From UBA6197 sp047638075 (GTDB lineage: Bacteria; Pseudomonadota; Alphaproteobacteria; Rhodobacterales; Rhodobacteraceae), in NCBI RefSeq assembly GCF_047638075.1, contig NZ_JBLJBV010000070.1, forward strand, positions 1-39,345: 39,345 bases of DNA, read 5' to 3'. Numbering within the stretch: position 1 is the stretch's first letter; each line of letters begins with the position of its first letter. Under the pieces are notes generated by a model. The model did not search any database. It saw only the letters and a program-made list of their open reading frames with translations, and had not been told where the DNA came from. Positions 7,601-15,823 of the stretch are shown piece by piece. The translations under genes and the position numbers were made by a program.

Positions 7601-10198
7601 TTAGTATAGCCCGCCCGAGCTGAGCGTGCCGAAATCTGCCTTTTTTGGGATAATGGTTTTCTGCCCGGTTGACGTGGTGATCGCCTTGCCGCCCTGATCA
7701 TCTTCGCCCGCAGCAAAGAGCGGCAGGTTCTGACCCATGCCAAAGCCGCCATCGACCAGCGCGCCAAGCCCGAAGTTCGGGTCTTCGCCATCGCGGAAAT
7801 ATTCGGCAATGACCGTTTCGCCCGAGGCATCGTCTGACAGGCGCTCGCCGGTAAATCGGTCGATCTTTATGAAATGGCCGCCGGGCGGAACCTTGAACTT
7901 GCCGCCGCCATATTCCTTGATCGCCTCTTGCATGAAGCGTTGGAAAACCGGGCCGCACATAGAGGCGCCATAGGCATGCCTGCCCAGCGGGCGGGGGGTG
8001 TCGTAGCCCATGTAGCAGCCGGCGACGATCTTGCTGGAATAGCCGATGAACCAGACGTCTTTTGCCTCGTTGGTGGTGCCGGTCTTGCCCGCAATCGGCA
8101 CCGGCAGGTTGATGCCGCGCGCGGTACCGCGCTGGACCACGCCTTCCATCATCGAGGTCAACTGATAGGCGGTGATCGCATCCATCACCCGTTCACGGTC
8201 AGACACGATACGCGGGGCGGCACCCGGTTCCAAGCTGGCCAACTGGCAATCGGTGCATTTGCGCTGATCATGGCGGTAGACCGTGCGGCCCCAACGATCC
8301 TGCACCCGGTCGACCAGGGTGGGTTCCACCCGCTCGCCTCCGTTTGCGAACATGGCGTAGGCCGCAACCATCTGAAACAAGGTGGTTTCCTGACTGCCGA
8401 GCGCGTTCGCCAGATAGGGTTTCATCGGGTTGTAGACGCCAAAGCGTTCAGCGTAGCCCGCCACGGTGTCCATGCCAATCTCTTCAGCGATCCGCACAGT
8501 CATCAGGTTACGCGACTGTTCGATCCCGGTCCGCAGGGGGGTGGGTCCGTAGAACTTGTTTGACGAGTTTCTGGGCCGCCACAGGCCTTGCGGGGTGTTC
8601 ACCTCGATCGGGGCGTCAATCACGATGGTAGCGGGGCTGAAGCCGCTGTCCAGCGCGGCCGCGTAGACGAAGGGTTTGAAGCTGGAGCCGGGCTGGCGTT
8701 GCGCCTGCGTCGTGCGGTTGAACACCGAATACTGGTAGGAAAACCCACCCTGCATGGCGATCACACGCCCGGTATTGACGTCCATCGCCATGAACGCGCC
8801 CTGAATTTCGGGCACCTGGCGCAGCGTCCAGCGGATGAAAGATCCGTCGGCATCCTTGGTCATCGCCCGAACCAGAACCACATCCCCCACCTCAAGAAGG
8901 TCGGCTGCGCGTTTGGCGCGGGCGGCCAGCTTGCCGCCCTCAAGGCGTTTGCGCGCCCAAGTGACATCCTCGGCGGGTATCCAATGGCCGTCTTCGTCCT
9001 CTTCGACGCCTTCGATACCGATACGAGCGTCTTTTTCGCCCAGCGACAGTACGACAGCGGGAAACCAGCCCTTGATATCACGCGGCACTTTGGTTGCGGC
9101 CAGGGCGGCGCGCCAATCGGATTCAGAGGCAAGCGCCTTGGCGGGGATGGTTTTGCGGGTGCCGCGCCAGATACCCAGGCTGCGGTCATAATCCTCCAGC
9201 TCGATACGCAGCGCATTGGCTGCGACCGATTGCATGTCGGGGTTGATGGTCGCGCGGATTGCCAGGCCACCGCCAAAAAATTCCTCCTGGCCGAAGGATT
9301 TGGAAAGCTGACGGCGGATTTCATCGGTGAAATAGTCGCGCGGGGGCAACGCATCGCGGAACGGGGCGTAATCGCCGTTTTGTACGGTTTTCAGCGGCAG
9401 TTCGCGTTCCGCGCGGTAGGTGGCCTCGGTGATATAGCCGTTCTGGCGCATCTCATTGAGGACGTAGTTGCGCCGGCCCTCGGCCTCTTTGCGCTGGCGG
9501 ACGGGGTGCAGATCGCCGGGTTTTTTGGGCAACGCGGCCAAATAGGCGGCCTCGCCGGGGGATAACTGAGACAGGGTCTTGTTGAAATAGGTCTGTGCGG
9601 CGGCGGCCACGCCATAGCTGTTCTGGCCGAGGAAAATCTCATTCAGGTAAAGCTCAAGGATCTTGTCCTTGGGCAGCGATTCCACCAGCCTTGTGGACAG
9701 GATCAGTTCCTTGATCTTGCGTTCGGCGGTGCGATCTGACGACAAGAGCAGGTTCTTGGCGACCTGCTGCGGAATCGTCGAGGCGCCGCGAATTCGCCCG
9801 CCTGCCAGCGCATCGCGGGCCGCCGACAACATGCTGAGCAGATCATAGCCCTTATGGGTATAGAAGTTCTTGTCTTCGGCAGAAATGAACGCCTGTTTGA
9901 CCAGCTCGGGAATTTCACTGCCCGGCACATAAAGGCGGCGTTCTTCGGCAAACTCATCAATCAGGCGGCCTTCGCCGGAATAGACGCGGCTGATGGTTTT
10001 CGGGGTATATTGCGCAAGCTGTTCGTGGCTGGGCAGGTTGCGCGAATACATCCAGAAGATCGCACCAATGGTCAGCGCAGCAAAGAATGCCCCGGTGACA
10101 ATCCAGGAAAACACCCCGCCGATGAAGGAAAGAAGAAAACGGATCAACAGATACCCCCGATTGCCGGTCACGGCCAATTGCGCCTTGTGGCTATACAT
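7601..10198 (-). CDS. mrcA: Penicillin-binding protein 1A (bifunctional peptidoglycan synthase)
   Basis: An 865-aa inner-membrane enzyme with periplasmic glycosyltransferase and transpeptidase domains. One N-terminal membrane helix (about residues 19-50) is followed by the GT51 domain (catalytic Glu about 108 in ISAEDKNFYTHKG; GASTIPQQVAKNLLL at 138-152). An OB-like insert (about 320-460) precedes the transpeptidase domain with SSFK (505-508), SRN (562-564) and KTGT (705-708). The frame is open upstream to about 10510, but ATG at 10198 gives the normal N-terminus; no clear ribosome-binding site precedes it. The leader holds an inverted repeat (10204-10213 with 10271-10280) and the repeat element after the amidase gene. 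The preceding gene encodes a peptidoglycan amidase, so synthesis and hydrolysis are linked. Confidence 0.95.
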   Translation of the reverse strand: MYSHKAQLAVTGNRGYLLIRFLLSFIGGVFSWIVTGAFFAALTIGAIFWMYSRNLPSHEQLAQYTPKTISRVYSGEGRLIDEFAEERRLYVPGSEIPELVKQAFISAEDKNFYTHKGYDLLSMLSAARDALAGGRIRGASTIPQQVAKNLLLSSDRTAERKIKELILSTRLVESLPKDKILELYLNEIFLGQNSYGVAAAAQTYFNKTLSQLSPGEAAYLAALPKKPGDLHPVRQRKEAEGRRNYVLNEMRQNGYITEATYRAERELPLKTVQNGDYAPFRDALPPRDYFTDEIRRQLSKSFGQEEFFGGGLAIRATINPDMQSVAANALRIELEDYDRSLGIWRGTRKTIPAKALASESDWRAALAATKVPRDIKGWFPAVVLSLGEKDARIGIEGVEEDEDGHWIPAEDVTWARKRLEGGKLAARAKRAADLLEVGDVVLVRAMTKDADGSFIRWTLRQVPEIQGAFMAMDVNTGRVIAMQGGFSYQYSVFNRTTQAQRQPGSSFKPFVYAAALDSGFSPATIVIDAPIEVNTPQGLWRPRNSSNKFYGPTPLRTGIEQSRNLMTVRIAEEIGMDTVAGYAERFGVYNPMKPYLANALGSQETTLFQMVAAYAMFANGGERVEPTLVDRVQDRWGRTVYRHDQRKCTDCQLASLEPGAAPRIVSDRERVMDAITAYQLTSMMEGVVQRGTARGINLPVPIAGKTGTTNEAKDVWFIGYSSKIVAGCYMGYDTPRPLGRHAYGASMCGPVFQRFMQEAIKEYGGGKFKVPPGGHFIKIDRFTGERLSDDASGETVIAEYFRDGEDPNFGLGALVDGGFGMGQNLPLFAAGEDDQGGKAITTSTGQKTIIPKKADFGTLSSGGLY

Positions 10199-10203
10199 CG
10201 GCG

Positions 10204-10280
10204 CGCCGGAGGCGTCAAAACAACTTGGCGTCACGCGCAAAGCCTTGCCGACGGGTGGCGGCATTGGCGGGCCTCCGGCG
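10204..10280 (-). promoter_or_regulatory. Inverted repeat bracketing the mrcA leader
   Basis: CGCCGGAGGC at 10204-10213 and its exact reverse complement GCCTCCGGCG at 10271-10280 flank 57 nt. In the mrcA transcript the 3' arm ends 5 nt before the AUG, so pairing would cover the ribosome-binding region. The regulatory role is inferred from position only; the GCCTCCGGCG arm also touches the 3'-end element of the amidase gene. Confidence 0.4.
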
Positions 10281-10303
10281 GGAGTATTTTGCCAAAAAAA
10301 AGC
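10275..10303 (-). repeat. 3'-end element, copy B (after amidase gene)
   Basis: The plus strand reads CCGGCGG, then GAGTATTTTG, then CCAAAAAAAAGC, aligning with copy A at 6361-6391 apart from one base missing and a few substitutions. It starts 13 nt after the amidase stop and gives a U8 run in that transcript. Confidence 0.7.
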
Positions 10304-10316
10304 CAGCCGGGGGGAG

Positions 10317-11546
10317 TTATTGCCGCAAAAGCCGCGCCTCGGCGGCGTCGGACTGCGCCCAAGTGAGGATGGCGGTGGTAATGGCGCCTGCCATTCGGGC
10401 ACGCCAGTCCGGATCATTGAGGCGGGCGCGGTCGGGGGACGATGACATAAAGCCCAACTCCAGCAGAATCGAAGGGATGTCGGGTGCCTTGAGGACCGAG
10501 AAATCGGCACTTTGGACCGGGTGTTTGTGCATTTTAAGCCCTTCGGCCTTTATCGTGGCTGCCAGTACCTGGGACAGACGGACCGCCCTGGGTTGGGTTT
10601 CGGCGCGGGCAAGATCCATCAGCACCCCGGCAATAGCATCATCATGACCATCAAGGTCGACGCCGGCCAGCAGATCGGCGCGATCATGGCGTTCGGCCAG
10701 TTTGGCCGAGGCGGCATCAGAGGCGGTATCGGCAAGCAGGTAGATCGTGGCCCCTGTAGCCTGCCCCTCGGCCAGTGCATCGGCGTGCAGCGAAATGAAG
10801 ATGTCAGCCCCGGCGGCGCGGGCCACGGTGACGCGGGTTTCCAAAGGCACGAAGATGTTTTCGTCGCGCGTCATCACGACCTGCACGCCGGCGCGGGTAA
10901 GGTGGTCTTTCAGGTCGCGCGCAAAAGTGAGGGCAAGGACCGCTTCTGAAAGGGCATCAATCTCGGCGCCCGGATCAATGCCCCCATGGCCGGGGTCGAG
11001 CACCACACGCAAAGGGGTCTCGCCTGATTGGCGACGATGGGGCGGGTCAACGACCGCGGGTTGCGGCAGGTCCCATAATGCTGACTGCGGCGCGCCCGTG
11101 CGGGTGGCGAAATCTGCGGCGGGCACGGGCGCAAAGTGGATTTCAATCGTGGTGGCGGCGCCGGTGCGTTCTTCGGCGGCAAGGATCTGTTGGGGGCCAT
11201 CGAGTTCGGCCACCAGCCGCGACCAGCCGGGGCGGAACGCACCCCAACGCAGGTTCGTGACGCCGGGCGCCCCTAAAAGGGCCTTGGGCGAGGCCCCTGC
11301 AAAATTCACCTCGCGAAAGTCGATCACCATGCGCGGGGGGCTGTCGAGCAGGTAGACCCGGTAGGGCACCGGTTGGCTGAGGCCCAGTGTAAGCCGCGTC
11401 CCTCCGGCTTCGGCAGTCAGCGCACTGCGGGCGGGATCAAGCTGTGCGAGGGCAGAAAGGCCCTGCCCCCCCTCTTGCGCCTGCGCACTCATAGCACCGG
11501 CAAGTGCCAGTGCCAGTACGGCAAACAGCAGGTGAGCGAGCCGCAT
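10317..11546 (-). CDS. N-acetylmuramoyl-L-alanine amidase (AMIN + Amidase_3)
   Basis: A 409-aa exported zinc amidase that cleaves the lactyl-amide bond between MurNAc and the stem peptide. The protein starts with a signal peptide (MRLAHLLFAVLALALAGAMS, AQA cleavage region), then an AMIN domain (about 40-140) that targets septal peptidoglycan in AmiC-like enzymes, a linker, and an Amidase_3 domain. Zinc ligands are seen as H187 (LDPGHGGIDPGAE), E201 and H254 (SLHAD), with the catalytic Glu at about 363 (LLELGFMSS). ATG at 11546 is preferred: AGGGGG stands just before it and the signal peptide begins there. An in-frame ATG at 11573 overlapping the aminotransferase stop is the alternative. In many relatives this gene follows rne; here an aminotransferase gene precedes it. 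Confidence 0.93.
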   Translation of the reverse strand: MRLAHLLFAVLALALAGAMSAQAQEGGQGLSALAQLDPARSALTAEAGGTRLTLGLSQPVPYRVYLLDSPPRMVIDFREVNFAGASPKALLGAPGVTNLRWGAFRPGWSRLVAELDGPQQILAAEERTGAATTIEIHFAPVPAADFATRTGAPQSALWDLPQPAVVDPPHRRQSGETPLRVVLDPGHGGIDPGAEIDALSEAVLALTFARDLKDHLTRAGVQVVMTRDENIFVPLETRVTVARAAGADIFISLHADALAEGQATGATIYLLADTASDAASAKLAERHDRADLLAGVDLDGHDDAIAGVLMDLARAETQPRAVRLSQVLAATIKAEGLKMHKHPVQSADFSVLKAPDIPSILLELGFMSSSPDRARLNDPDWRARMAGAITTAILTWAQSDAAEARLLRQ

Positions 11547-11569
11547 CGCCCCCTGCCCGCACCCACCAA

Positions 11570-12712
11570 TCATTGGCGTTGCGCCATGAAGGTGGTCAGA
11601 CGCGCAAGCCCTTCGATGATGTCGGCGGTTGCGCCAGCGTAGGAAAAGCGCAGGGTCTGATGCCCCCGGACCGGATCGAAATCGAGCCCCGGTGTCACCG
11701 CAACCCCGGCCTGATCCAGGATCTCGGCGGCAAAGCTGCGCGCATCAGGGGCGATATCGGAAATATCGGCGTAGATGAAGAACGCACCATCGGGGGGCGC
11801 GATGCGGGTAAACCCTGCCTTGGGCAACCCGTCGAGCATGAGGCGGCGATTTTCGGCGTAAACGGCGCGGTTCGCCTCCAACTCATCAATGCAGTCCAGC
11901 GCGGCAAGCGCTGCGATCTGGCTGGCATGGGACGCGCAGATAAACATGTTCTGCGCCAGTCGCTCAAGCGTGCGGATATGCGGTTCGGGGACCACCATCC
12001 AACCGATCCGCCACCCGGTCATGCTGAAATATTTGGAAAACGAGTTGATCACATAGACGTCATCCGAAATTTCAAGCGCTGAAACCGCCCGCCCCTCGTA
12101 ATGCAGCCCATGATAGATTTCGTCAGACACAAAGCTGATCCCGCGCGCAGCGGCCGCATGGATCAATGCCGCCAGCGGATCATGCCCCAGCATCGTGCCC
12201 GAGGGGTTGCCGGGGCTGGCCACGATCAACCCGGCGATATCGTTGGGGATATCCTCGGCGCGGGGCTGATAGCGGTCTTCGGGGCGGGTTGGAATGCCGA
12301 CCGGGGTCAGGCTGAGCGCCCGCAGTATCTGCCGGTAGGACGGATAGCCCGGTTGCCCCAAGGCCACCCGGTCACCCGCGTCAAACAGGGCCGCAAAAGC
12401 CAGAAGGAACGCACCCGACGACCCCGATGTCACAATCACTCGCGCAGGGTCCAGATCAACGCCGTACCAACGCTGATACAGCGCCGCGATGCCCTGACGC
12501 AGTTCCGGCAGCCCCAGCGCCACGGTATAGCCCAACGCATCCCGTTCGAGGGACGCGGCCAGCGCCGCACGGGCCGCGACGGGCGCCGGGGTCGAGGGCT
12601 GGCCTATTTCCATGTGGATGATGTGGCGGCCGGACGCCTCGGCGGCGCGGGCGGCCTCCATCACGTCCATCACAATGAAGGGATCAACCTGTCCACGGCT
12701 TGAGAAACGCAT
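11570..12712 (-). CDS. PLP-dependent class I/II aminotransferase
   Basis: A 380-aa fold-type I aminotransferase. Visible cofactor residues are N169 in SPGNPSG, D197 and Y200 in VSDEIYHGLHY, the Schiff-base lysine K227 in NSFSKYFSMTGWRIG, and R235 in the same segment, plus a C-terminal RFSYA arginine for the substrate carboxylate. The general motif set is that of aspartate/aromatic-type aminotransferases; the amino-acid substrate cannot be read from the sequence. The start at 12712 is strong, with AAGGAGG about 6 nt upstream. A predicted promoter with a palindromic spacer lies 30-60 bp upstream. It heads a likely operon with the amidase, mrcA and prfB. Confidence 0.9.
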   Translation of the reverse strand: MRFSSRGQVDPFIVMDVMEAARAAEASGRHIIHMEIGQPSTPAPVAARAALAASLERDALGYTVALGLPELRQGIAALYQRWYGVDLDPARVIVTSGSSGAFLLAFAALFDAGDRVALGQPGYPSYRQILRALSLTPVGIPTRPEDRYQPRAEDIPNDIAGLIVASPGNPSGTMLGHDPLAALIHAAAARGISFVSDEIYHGLHYEGRAVSALEISDDVYVINSFSKYFSMTGWRIGWMVVPEPHIRTLERLAQNMFICASHASQIAALAALDCIDELEANRAVYAENRRLMLDGLPKAGFTRIAPPDGAFFIYADISDIAPDARSFAAEILDQAGVAVTPGLDFDPVRGHQTLRFSYAGATADIIEGLARLTTFMAQRQ

Positions 12713-12740
12713 CCAACCCTCCTTATGTTACGCGTGACGC

Positions 12741-12770
12741 GATATGCCCGGCTTGGCCAAGAAAGGTCAA
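12741..12770 (-). promoter_or_regulatory. Predicted sigma-70-type promoter with palindrome, aminotransferase operon
   Basis: On the minus strand TTGACC (12770-12765) and CATATC (12746-12741) are separated by 18 bp, about 30 bp before the aminotransferase ATG. The spacer contains the perfect 10-bp palindrome CTTGGCCAAG (12752-12761), which could be an operator. The -10 box is imperfect. Confidence 0.45.
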
Positions 12771-12925
12771 TGGGGCGGGGTTTGCGAAAGGGTCGGATTC
12801 CTGACCCCGACTGCACCGCCTGCCCTTGCCATTCCGACCCGCTGCCGCGATGCTGCGCACCGAAAACGGCCCCGGATTGCGGCCACCACAAACTGGCCGC
12901 TGGCCCTTGACCCAAGGACGACCCG

Positions 12926-13690
12926 ATGACCCGCACGCCCCTTGCCGCTTTGGCCCTTTCAACCGCGCTGATTGCGACCCCGTTTCTGGCCGGCCCAGCC
13001 GCTGCCTTTGACCCTGCTTCCATGTCCAAAACCGATCAGGCCGCCTTTGGCGACGCGGTACGCGACTATCTGATGGCCAACCCCGAAGTTCTGGTCGAGG
13101 CGATCGGTGTATTGGAAACACGTCAGCAGGCCGCCGAGGCCGGCAATGACAAGGTTCTGGTGCAGGCCAATGCCGCAGATATTTTTGACGACGCCAATTC
13201 CTGGGTTGGCGGCAACCCGGATGGGGATATCACCGTGGTCGAGTTTCTTGACTATCGCTGCACCTATTGCCGCAAAGCCACGTCCGAGGTGGACACATTG
13301 ATCAACACCGACGGCAATATTCGCTTTGTCATCAAGGAGTTTCCGATTCTGGGGCAAGAATCTGAACTGTCATCGCGCTTTGCCATAGCGGTAAAGCAGC
13401 TGGCGGGGGATGATGCCTACAAAGCCGCCCATGACGCGCTGATGGAATTTCGGGGCGCGATCACGCTGGACAGCCTGAGCCGCCTTGCAAAAGATCTGGG
13501 GCAAGACCCCGCGCCGATCATGCTGCGGATGAATGAGGATTCGGTGTCGGATGTGCTGCGCGCCAACCGCCAACTGGGCGAGCGGATGCGGATTTCAGGC
13601 ACCCCGGCCTTTGTGATGGGGGGGCAAATGCTGCGCGGTTACCTTCCGGTTGACGGGTTGCGCCAGATTGTGGCTGAAGAGCGCGGCTGA
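12926..13690 (+). CDS. Secreted DsbA-family thiol:disulfide oxidoreductase
   Basis: A 254-aa exported thioredoxin-fold protein. An N-terminal signal peptide (about residues 1-27, ending GPAAA) is followed by a helical segment (about 35-80, with VRDYLMANPEVLVEAI) of the type seen in Com1/ScsC-like DsbA proteins. The thioredoxin domain contains the active site C112-T-Y-C115 and the cis-proline loop with T226-P227 (ISGTPAFVMGG). It probably oxidises or isomerises disulfides in the periplasm. ATG at 12926 is supported by AAGGA about 8 nt upstream. It is a single-gene unit, divergent from the aminotransferase gene and convergent with the permease. Whether it is an oxidase or an isomerase is not decided by the sequence. 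Confidence 0.93.
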   Translation: MTRTPLAALALSTALIATPFLAGPAAAFDPASMSKTDQAAFGDAVRDYLMANPEVLVEAIGVLETRQQAAEAGNDKVLVQANAADIFDDANSWVGGNPDGDITVVEFLDYRCTYCRKATSEVDTLINTDGNIRFVIKEFPILGQESELSSRFAIAVKQLAGDDAYKAAHDALMEFRGAITLDSLSRLAKDLGQDPAPIMLRMNEDSVSDVLRANRQLGERMRISGTPAFVMGGQMLRGYLPVDGLRQIVAEERG

Positions 13691-13705
13691 TTTTTTCTTT
13701 TTGAT

Positions 13706-13751
13706 CTACGGGCGGTATCGGGGGCACACGTTGCCCCGATACCGCCTGTAG
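13706..13751. terminator. Long hairpin between convergent dsbA-like and permease genes
   Basis: An 18-bp stem (one G-U pair) with a 10-nt loop: CTACGGGCGGTATCGGGG at 13706-13723 pairs with 13734-13751. It starts 16 nt after the dsbA-like stop and ends 10 nt before the permease stop, so it can serve both directions. The T-rich tract lies before the stem on the plus strand rather than after it, so it is not a textbook intrinsic terminator. Confidence 0.6.
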
Positions 13752-13760
13752 TTGCGCGCC

Positions 13761-15173
13761 TCACCGCCGAGCGTCGTTCGTGGCCCCTTCCTCGACCGAA
13801 CCACGGGCTAAAAAGTAAAAGACCACGGCCGAGACGACGAGCCCGACCATCCAGGCAATATCAATGCCATGAAGCCTTTCCAGCATAAAACCCTGGTACG
13901 AAGACGTCGAAATGAACGGCAGCTGAACGACGAAGCCAAGGATGTAAACCGAAATGGCCGTGATGTTCCAGTTGCCATACCGGCCACCGCCCGGCAGAAA
14001 AAACTCTTCAACCGCGTAGTGGCCATTTCGGACAATGTAGTAGTCCACCAGATTGATGGCAGACCACGGAATCAGGATGTAAAGCATCCAGGTGATGAAA
14101 TCATAAAAGAACGTCATGAAATCCGATTGCGCCATCAAAGCAATGGATAGGCCCAGCAGATGGATGGCTGCCGTAACAATCAGGCGGCTGCGAAGACCGG
14201 GGATCCATCCGGGCTTGAAGGTTTCAGCGACGCTCAGGGCACAAAGCGCGCTACAGTAGGTGTTGACGCTGTTGTAGGCCGCCGTAGCAAACGCAAACCC
14301 AAGCAGGACAACCGTGCTGATCGGCCCGATAAGCGAGCCAAGCGCCGCCATGGTGTCATCCGCCCCCGTGATGGCGCCCACGGCCGCACCGAGGCTCATC
14401 AGGATCACCGCGCTTGTGACGCAGCCAAGATAGGTGCCCCAAAAGGCCCCCTTTGCACCCGTTTCAGCCGGCATATATCTGGAATAGTCCGACACATAGG
14501 GCGCATAGGCGATCTGCCAGACTGCGCCGATGGCAACCACCGACAAAAAGCCAACCGCAGTCAGATCGCCAGAGTGCCACTGATAACTTGCGGTGTCATT
14601 CACACCAAAGATCCAGAAAAACGAGAGCGCAACCAGAGAGCCAACCACCAACGCGCTTAGCATCGTCGTCTGGCGCAAAAGCTTGTAGCCAAAAGACGCA
14701 ACACCAAAGCTGACCGCAGTCGCAAAAGCCAGCACCAAAGTGTCATTCAGCGCGGGCACCGCCGTGGCGAATGCCTGAGCAATAATAACAAGGTTCGAGG
14801 CGAAGAACCCGACGAACATGGCCACGGCAAGGATCGCAATGATCGCGGCACCATAAACGCCGAACTGACCGCGCGCCTGAAGCAATTGCGGAACCCCGAG
14901 TTGAGGGCCCTGGGCCGCATGCAGCGCCATGGCCACCCCGCCAACGATATTGCCCAAAAGGATGGCCAGAACCGCCCAGCCGATCGGCAACCCCAGACTG
15001 ACCGTCGCAAGGGCACCCGTGACCACCGTAAGCGGCGACATGTTCATGCCAAACCAGATTCCGAACAGATCACGCGCCCGCCCGAAACGCTCATTGCGAG
15101 GAATCGGCGCAATCGTGCGAAGTTCAAGGGTGAAGTCGTCCACGGGGGCCGCATCGGCGTCTGATCTCATCAT
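13761..15173 (-). CDS. NCS1-family nucleobase/cation symporter-like permease
   Basis: A 470-aa inner-membrane transporter with about 12 hydrophobic segments. The N-terminal block (FGIWFGMNMSPLTVVTGALA) and the central region (YAPYVSDYSRYMPAETG, then AYNSVNTYCSALC) match the NCS1 family that carries cytosine, purines, allantoin, hydantoins or thiamine. The substrate cannot be told and no catabolic gene is adjacent. A TTG at 15182 opens the frame, but ATG at 15173 or 15170 is better because GGAGAC lies directly before them; 15170 has the more usual spacing. The upstream leader carries two CCTGAAC direct repeats. It is convergent with the dsbA-like gene. Confidence 0.88.
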   Translation of the reverse strand: MMRSDADAAPVDDFTLELRTIAPIPRNERFGRARDLFGIWFGMNMSPLTVVTGALATVSLGLPIGWAVLAILLGNIVGGVAMALHAAQGPQLGVPQLLQARGQFGVYGAAIIAILAVAMFVGFFASNLVIIAQAFATAVPALNDTLVLAFATAVSFGVASFGYKLLRQTTMLSALVVGSLVALSFFWIFGVNDTASYQWHSGDLTAVGFLSVVAIGAVWQIAYAPYVSDYSRYMPAETGAKGAFWGTYLGCVTSAVILMSLGAAVGAITGADDTMAALGSLIGPISTVVLLGFAFATAAYNSVNTYCSALCALSVAETFKPGWIPGLRSRLIVTAAIHLLGLSIALMAQSDFMTFFYDFITWMLYILIPWSAINLVDYYIVRNGHYAVEEFFLPGGGRYGNWNITAISVYILGFVVQLPFISTSSYQGFMLERLHGIDIAWMVGLVVSAVVFYFLARGSVEEGATNDARR

Positions 15174-15213
15174 TGTCTCCAAATATCCGCGGATGGCTGT
15201 TTGGCCCCCGCGC

Positions 15214-15232
15214 GTTCAGGTACGGGTTCAGG
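15214..15232 (-). promoter_or_regulatory. Direct repeats in the permease leader
   Basis: On the minus strand CCTGAAC occurs twice with a 12-bp period (15232-15226 and 15220-15214), about 40-60 bp before the permease ATG. The repeats sit inside a possible GCCCC/GGGGC stem (about 15204-15235). This looks like a regulator or RNA site, but no known motif matches. Confidence 0.35.
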
Positions 15233-15725
15233 GGCAAATTTCGAGGTTGCGGGGCGCCTACGAAAAACATTCGGGACGGGATTGTCGCACGCACCCAATT
15301 GGCGGCGACGCCGATCAGGCATCCGCAACAGCCCCGTCACGAACTGCGATGAAACGCGGCGGACACGGGCATTAAAAAGGGCTTTGCTGATCGCTTTGGC
15401 ACATGCTGGCAGGCACCGAAACGCCATGGCCTGAGGGCGATGGGCCGGCATACAACTTTCGGCGCCACAAACGGCTATTGTGCCGTGCGGACGGTGGTCC
15501 TCGGTGCAGATGAAAAACATGTCACTCCCTGCCAACGCAAGCGCTGACGTCCCCTCTGGGAAAGAGTATTGCCAAAGGGGCCGCTCTGGAAATTAATGTT
15601 TGCCGGTGCCGTGCTTAGGGAAAAGCTAAGGGTCGCAGATTGCGCACGCGCTTGCAGGCTGTGCCAACGATGCGGGTTTGCCCACAAGCAGCCCCGGTAG
15701 AAGGCTTGGCCGCAACGTATGCACG

Positions 15726-15764
15726 TCTTGAAACCTGTCGTGATCCAGCTGACAGGTTTCAAGA
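15726..15764. terminator. Perfect 14-bp hairpin downstream of rnj
   Basis: TCTTGAAACCTGTC (15726-15739) and its exact reverse complement (15751-15764) enclose an 11-nt loop, 60 nt past the rnj stop. It probably marks the end of the nuo-birA-coaX-rnj transcript. A short T-run (TTTT) follows on the plus strand rather than on the rnj strand. Confidence 0.55.
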
Positions 15765-15823
15765 TTTTCAGTTCGCGCACGCGCTGGTTGCGCGCTGCTT
15801 TTGAAAGATTGCCTGTTTGGCCG

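Larger units (their letters stand above)
15174..15823. other. Long region without a supported gene
   Basis: About 650 bp between the permease start and the rnj stop. Frames open here (for example minus-strand 15170-15535 and 15475-15849) are rich in Arg, Pro and Cys, have no recognisable domain and no good start signal. The region holds the permease leader with direct repeats (15214-15232) and a strong hairpin (15726-15764). I recognise no tRNA, riboswitch or insertion-sequence end. A decayed gene is possible but not shown. Confidence 0.6.

Noticed and set aside
12785..12830. GGGTC/GACCC stem in the aminotransferase-dsbA spacer
   Set aside because: The stem is only 5 bp in GC-rich DNA and there is no further support.
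15174..15300. Possible TPP riboswitch before the NCS1 permease
   Set aside because: TGAACC-like strings occur, but the CTGAGA and the other core TPP elements are absent.
15170..15535. 121-aa minus-strand frame upstream of the permease
   Set aside because: No ribosome-binding site, no domain, Arg/Cys/Pro-rich composition; it runs into the permease start in another frame.
15561..15585. Third copy of the GAGTATTT / CCAAA element
   Set aside because: Only GAGTATT and GCCAAA are shared and it is not placed after a stop codon, so it may be chance.
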